Of a DNA stretch of 64,000 nt, positions 60,736-64,000 are shown in pieces (position 1 is the stretch's first letter; each line of letters begins with the position of its first letter). The position numbers and the translations under genes were made by a program. The notes under the pieces are model-generated. The model saw only the letters and a program-made list of their open reading frames with translations. It was not told the origin of the DNA and searched no databases. Source of the DNA: Sphingomonas sp. 28-63-12 (GTDB taxonomy: Bacteria > Pseudomonadota > Alphaproteobacteria > Sphingomonadales > Sphingomonadaceae); assembly GCA_002281535.1 (NCBI GenBank), contig NCGD01000004.1, positions 1 through 64,000 on the forward strand, in the 5' to 3' direction.

Positions 60736-62196
60736 GTGACATACGACCTTCTCATCATCGGCGGCGGCATCAACGGCGCGGCGATTGCGCGTGAAGCGGC
60801 GCTCAACGGCCTCAGTGTGCTGCTCGTCGAAAAGGGCGATCTTGCTGGCGCGACCTCATCGGCCTCGACCGGGCTGATCCATGGCGGGCTGCGTTACCTG
60901 GAATATTATGAGTTTAAGCTGGTGGCGGAGGCGCTGCGTGAGCGCGAGCGGTTGATCCACGCTGCCCCGCACATCATCCGCCCGATGCTGTTCGTGCTGC
61001 CGCACGAAAACGCGGTACGGCCGTGGTGGTTGGTGCGGGCCGGCCTGTATCTCTATGATTTTCTCGGCGGCAGGATGTCGCTGCCGCGCTCGCGCGGACT
61101 GCGCAAGACCGACACCGCTTTCACCGCGCCACTCAAGGGCGGTAACAAGGGGTTCGTCTATTCGGACGCGCAGGTCGACGATGCCCGGCTGACGGTGCTC
61201 AACGCGGTCGATGCCGCCGCCAATGGTGCCGAAATCGCGGTGCGTACCGAACTCCTCTCCGCCCGGCGCGAGGGTCAACTGTGGCGCGCCACGCTCGGCG
61301 ACGGGCGCGAGGTGGCGGCGCGTGCGCTGGTCAATGCGGCGGGGCCGTGGGTGCATCAGATGCTAGGGAAGCTCGGCGTCAACGCGGCGAGCGGGGTCCG
61401 TCTGATCAAGGGCAGCCATATCGTCGTGCCCCGACTCTATGCCGGCGATCACGCCTATATGCTCCAGCAGCCCGACGGCCGGATCGTCTTCGCGATCCCC
61501 TATCAGCGCGACTTTACCGAAATCGGCACCACCGACGTGCCCGTCGACCGGCCCGAGGATGCGGTGATCGATGCGGATGAGATCGCCTATCTCTGCGAGG
61601 CGGCGAACCGGCATTTCGTCAAGCAGATCAGCCCCACCGACGTCACCTCGACCTGGTCGGGCGTCCGCCCGCTCTATGACGACGGCGCGAGCGAGGCGAA
61701 GGCGGTGACGCGCGATTATGTGCTGGAGCTCGACACCAATGGCGCGCCGTTGCTGTCGATTTTCGGCGGCAAGATCACCACCGCGCGGCACTTGGCGGAA
61801 GAGGCGATGGGCAAACTCGCCGGACCGATGGGGGTGACGGTGTCGCCGCGAACGCGGACGCGCGTCTTTCCCGGCGGCGCGATCGCCGATTTTACCACCT
61901 TCGTCGCCCATGCCGGCGCGACCTGGCCCTTCCTGGGCGAGGCCCGACTCAACCGGATGGCGCGATCCTATGGCACGCTGCTGACCGCAATGCTCGATGG
62001 CGTGGCCGACAAAGCGGCGATGGGTGCCGATCTGGGCGGCGGGCTGACTGAGATCGAGGCGCGCTGGATGCACGACCGCGAATGGGCACGGACCGCCGAT
62101 GATGCGCTGATGCGGCGATCGAAGATCGGGCTGCACCTGACGGCGACCGAACGTGCGACCTTTGCAAGCTGGTGGGCAAAAGCCTATCCCGCCTGA
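60736..62196 (+). CDS. glpD: Glycerol-3-phosphate dehydrogenase (FAD-dependent)
   Basis: 486 residues from a GTG start. The FAD-binding motif is [17 protein letters not shown], followed by [20 protein letters not shown]. Other conserved parts: [12 protein letters not shown]-like [33 protein letters not shown], the [11 protein letters not shown] region and [10 protein letters not shown]. It oxidises glycerol-3-phosphate to DHAP at the membrane and feeds electrons to quinones. Divergent from rnr with a 79-bp gap. No glpK or glpF is nearby. Confidence 0.94.
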   Translation: MTYDLLIIGGGINGAAIAREAALNGLSVLLVEKGDLAGATSSASTGLIHGGLRYLEYYEFKLVAEALRERERLIHAAPHIIRPMLFVLPHENAVRPWWLVRAGLYLYDFLGGRMSLPRSRGLRKTDTAFTAPLKGGNKGFVYSDAQVDDARLTVLNAVDAAANGAEIAVRTELLSARREGQLWRATLGDGREVAARALVNAAGPWVHQMLGKLGVNAASGVRLIKGSHIVVPRLYAGDHAYMLQQPDGRIVFAIPYQRDFTEIGTTDVPVDRPEDAVIDADEIAYLCEAANRHFVKQISPTDVTSTWSGVRPLYDDGASEAKAVTRDYVLELDTNGAPLLSIFGGKITTARHLAEEAMGKLAGPMGVTVSPRTRTRVFPGGAIADFTTFVAHAGATWPFLGEARLNRMARSYGTLLTAMLDGVADKAAMGADLGGGLTEIEARWMHDREWARTADDALMRRSKIGLHLTATERATFASWWAKAYPA

Positions 62197-62197
62197 C

Positions 62198-63127
62198 ATG
62201 TTTACCGTTGCCGCCCTGTATCGCTTTGCCCGTTTCGATGACCCGGCGGCGCTCCGCCCTGCCCTGCTGGCAGCGTGCGAAGCCAGCGGCATCAAGGGCA
62301 CGATCTTGCTCGCGCGCGAAGGGATCAACGGGACGATCGCCGGGAGCGCAGCGGCGATAGCGACGGTGATCGCGCATGTCCGAAGCTTGCCAGGCTGCGC
62401 CGATACCGAGGTGAAATATTCGACTGCCGAGGCGATGCCGTTCCACCGCCTGAAGGTGCGGTTGAAGCGCGAGATCGTGACGATGGGGCAACCCGATATC
62501 GATCCGCTGGGCGGTGTCGGCACCTATGTCGCGCCTGCCGACTGGAACGCGCTGATCGATTCCCCCGACACGATCGTGATCGATACCCGCAACGATTACG
62601 AGGTGCAGGTGGGCAGCTTCGCCGGGGCGATCGACCCCGCCACCGCCAGCTTCAGCGAATTCCCCGACTGGTTCCGCGCGCACCGGGGCGAACTGGCCGA
62701 CAAGAAGATCGCGATGTTCTGCACCGGCGGCATCCGCTGCGAAAAGGCCACCGCCTTTCTGAAGGCCGAAGGGCTGGACGAGGTATATCACCTCAAGGGC
62801 GGTATCCTGAAATATCTCGAAGAAGTGCCCGCCGACCAGAGCCGCTGGCAGGGCGAATGCTTCGTGTTCGACGAACGCGTCGCGGTTGGCCATGGCCTGA
62901 CCGCTGGCTCACACGCGCTGTGCCGCGCCTGCCGCATGCCGGTCAGCCCCGAAGCGCGCCAGTCCCCGCATTATGTCGAGGGCGTCAGCTGCCCCGCCTG
63001 CCACGACAGCCGCGACGAAGCGCAGCGCGCCGGCTATGCCGAGCGCCACCGCCAGGTAAAGCTCGCCGAAGCGCGCGGCGAGGCGCATGTCGGTGCCGTC
63101 GCGCTGCCCGCCGGGCCAAGCGCGTGA
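62198..63127 (+). CDS. trhO: Rhodanese-family tRNA uridine 5-oxyacetylation enzyme TrhO
   Basis: 309 residues from [17 protein letters not shown]. The N-terminal ferredoxin-like domain ([20 protein letters not shown]) precedes the rhodanese domain with [20 protein letters not shown] and the active-site cysteine in [15 protein letters not shown]. The C-terminal zinc-like [16 protein letters not shown] and CPACHDS are typical. It hydroxylates U34 of tRNA. It overlaps the glpD stop by 1 base and the next start by GTGA. Confidence 0.93.
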   Translation: MFTVAALYRFARFDDPAALRPALLAACEASGIKGTILLAREGINGTIAGSAAAIATVIAHVRSLPGCADTEVKYSTAEAMPFHRLKVRLKREIVTMGQPDIDPLGGVGTYVAPADWNALIDSPDTIVIDTRNDYEVQVGSFAGAIDPATASFSEFPDWFRAHRGELADKKIAMFCTGGIRCEKATAFLKAEGLDEVYHLKGGILKYLEEVPADQSRWQGECFVFDERVAVGHGLTAGSHALCRACRMPVSPEARQSPHYVEGVSCPACHDSRDEAQRAGYAERHRQVKLAEARGEAHVGAVALPAGPSA

Positions 63128-63537
63128 CCGGCACCGATCGCGCCCAAATCGTGCTGCGCTGGCTGCTGGCAATCGCCTATCTGGTGGTCGGCATCATCCA
63201 CCTGCGGTCGCCCGGCGGGTTCATCCCGATCGTGCCGGATTGGGTGCCCTATCCGCGCGAGACCGTCCTGCTGACGGGTGTCTGCGAGATCGCCGGCGCG
63301 ATCGGTTTGATCACGTGCCGTTTCCGTTATGCCGCCGGCGTTGCGCTGGCGGCCTATGCGATTTGCGTTTTCCCGGCCAATATCAAGCATGCGATCGAAG
63401 GCGTGACGGTCGGCGGGGTCAAGCTCGGCTGGGCCTATCACGCGCCGCGCCTCGCCTTTCAGCCAGTGATCGTCTGGTGGGCGCTGTTTGCCGGCGGGGT
63501 GATACGCTGGCCGTTTGCGGGAAAGGACAAGCAATGA
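63124..63537 (+). CDS. DoxX-family membrane protein
   Basis: 137 residues from a GTG start overlapping the trhO stop. Four hydrophobic helices: [48 protein letters not shown] and [15 protein letters not shown]. The H-L-x-x-P-x-x-F start and the [12 protein letters not shown] stretch are typical of DoxX-like proteins. No function assigned. Probably in one transcript with trhO and the next small gene. Confidence 0.82.
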   Translation: MTGTDRAQIVLRWLLAIAYLVVGIIHLRSPGGFIPIVPDWVPYPRETVLLTGVCEIAGAIGLITCRFRYAAGVALAAYAICVFPANIKHAIEGVTVGGVKLGWAYHAPRLAFQPVIVWWALFAGGVIRWPFAGKDKQ

Positions 63538-63689
63538 CCGATACGCTCGACGACCAGCTGATCGACACGCCCGACGGCCCGATGACCTGGGCCGCCTGGA
63601 AGAAGAAGAACCCGGTGCAAACCCCGTCGCGCCGGACCAAGGGCAAGAAGCTGCCTGTCAAGGTAAAGCGCTTCACCGACAAGGCTTGA
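63534..63689 (+). CDS. Small basic hypothetical protein
   Basis: 51 residues ([22 protein letters not shown], then KKKNPVQTPSRRTKGKKLPV, ending FTDKA). The start overlaps the DoxX-like stop (ATGA). The tail is strongly basic. No family recognised; it is coupled to its neighbours. Confidence 0.6.
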   Translation: MTDTLDDQLIDTPDGPMTWAAWKKKNPVQTPSRRTKGKKLPVKVKRFTDKA

Positions 63690-63720
63690 GATGCAGCGCC
63701 CGGCGTCGTTTTCCGGCTGG

Positions 63721-63838
63721 TAGAATCGTTCTCCCGCGCAACCGCGAGCCCAGAGTCTCCAGCGCCGTGGTCGATGGCCCTGAACCTCGGCTTTCGCTGC
63801 GGCACAAGCACGCTCCAGCCTGATGGAAATCGATTCTA
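63721..63838. repeat. Dispersed palindromic element, copy 2
   Basis: 118 bp between TAGAATCG (63721-63728) and its complement CGATTCTA (63831-63838), with CTCCCGCG, GAGCCCAGAGT and CGGCTTTCGCTGCGGC inside, the same box order as 45207-45325. The right end overlaps the stop codon of the minus-strand gene that follows. Confidence 0.72.
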
Positions 63839-64000
63839 GCGTCCGCGCGGCGCCTTTAGGGCCAGGCCGGCGACGGGGCCGCAACGGGCCATCACGCCGT
63901 CGATCATGTCGACCAGCCGATCACGCGCCAGGGCGATGCCCGCGACCGCCGATCCGCGTTCCTCGGTCTCGATATTCACATAAGCGAGCCCATGCTGCAC
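63836..64000 (-). CDS. Unidentified protein, C-terminal 54 residues only
   Basis: The minus-strand frame is open from the window edge to TAG at 63838-63836. It reads VQHGLAYVNIETEERGSAVA, then ARDRLVDMIDGVMARCGPVA and ends APRGR. Codon use is typical of the genome. The stop codon lies within the right inverted repeat of the adjacent palindromic element. No family recognised from this fragment. Confidence 0.6.
   Translation of the reverse strand: MQHGLAYVNIETEERGSAVAGIALARDRLVDMIDGVMARCGPVAGLALKAPRGR

Overview
The window is GC-rich and densely coded. It looks like a chromosome segment of a sphingomonad (Alphaproteobacteria, Sphingomonas-like). This is inferred from the gene families (TonB-dependent receptor, TamAB, an exosortase-A-associated glycosyltransferase and O-glycosylation ligase, PutA, intracellular PHA depolymerase), from their codon use, and from small palindromic repeats that sit even inside coding sequences. 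No ribosomal RNA or taxonomic marker is present, so the genus is not proven.

Layout. 1-4316: end of a membrane protein gene, a winged-helix regulator, an MFS transporter and an APC permease. 4906-14525: a 9.5-kb phage-like island inserted in a tRNA-Gly(CCC) gene, bounded by a 41-bp direct repeat. In order it carries a primase-C-terminus-like protein, about 1.1 kb of non-coding DNA with three successive families of short repeats, a Nu1-like small protein, small ORFs, an HK97-type capsid protein, a tape-measure-like protein, a ribbon-helix-helix protein, a MerR-like regulator behind a large inverted repeat, and a tyrosine integrase next to the restored tRNA. 14562-20395: PDZ protein/response regulator/histidine kinase operon, small secreted proteins, CinA-like protein and methionine aminopeptidase. 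20389-29507: membrane protein, glnB-glnA, TonB receptor, nitroreductase, aldehyde dehydrogenase and an ATP-grasp protein. 29501-35640: tamA-tamB. 35740-39482: small genes and an S24/LexA-like repressor, separated from its neighbour by a 1.96-kb IS1595-family transposon carrying a HEPN-like passenger. 39483-45188: envelope glycan genes, a PfpI/DJ-1 protein and an MscS channel preceded by a 12-bp tandem repeat. 45353-54421: putA, a MaoC/CMD/thiolase run, soxR with a SoxR-box-driven neighbour, a flavin-binding-like protein and phaZ. 54591-64000: ABC exporter, saccharopine-dehydrogenase-like protein, twin small membrane proteins, RNase R, glpD, trhO, a DoxX-like protein and a partial gene.

How it fits together. 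Most of the window is housekeeping: nitrogen control (glnB-glnA), proline and glycerol catabolism, outer-membrane assembly (TamAB), RNA and tRNA metabolism, envelope sensing. The accessory parts are the tRNA-Gly island, which reads as a decayed prophage or a small phage satellite with its own origin-like region, and the IS1595 transposon. Two enzyme genes (putA, rnr) contain in-frame palindromic insertions translated as extra peptide.
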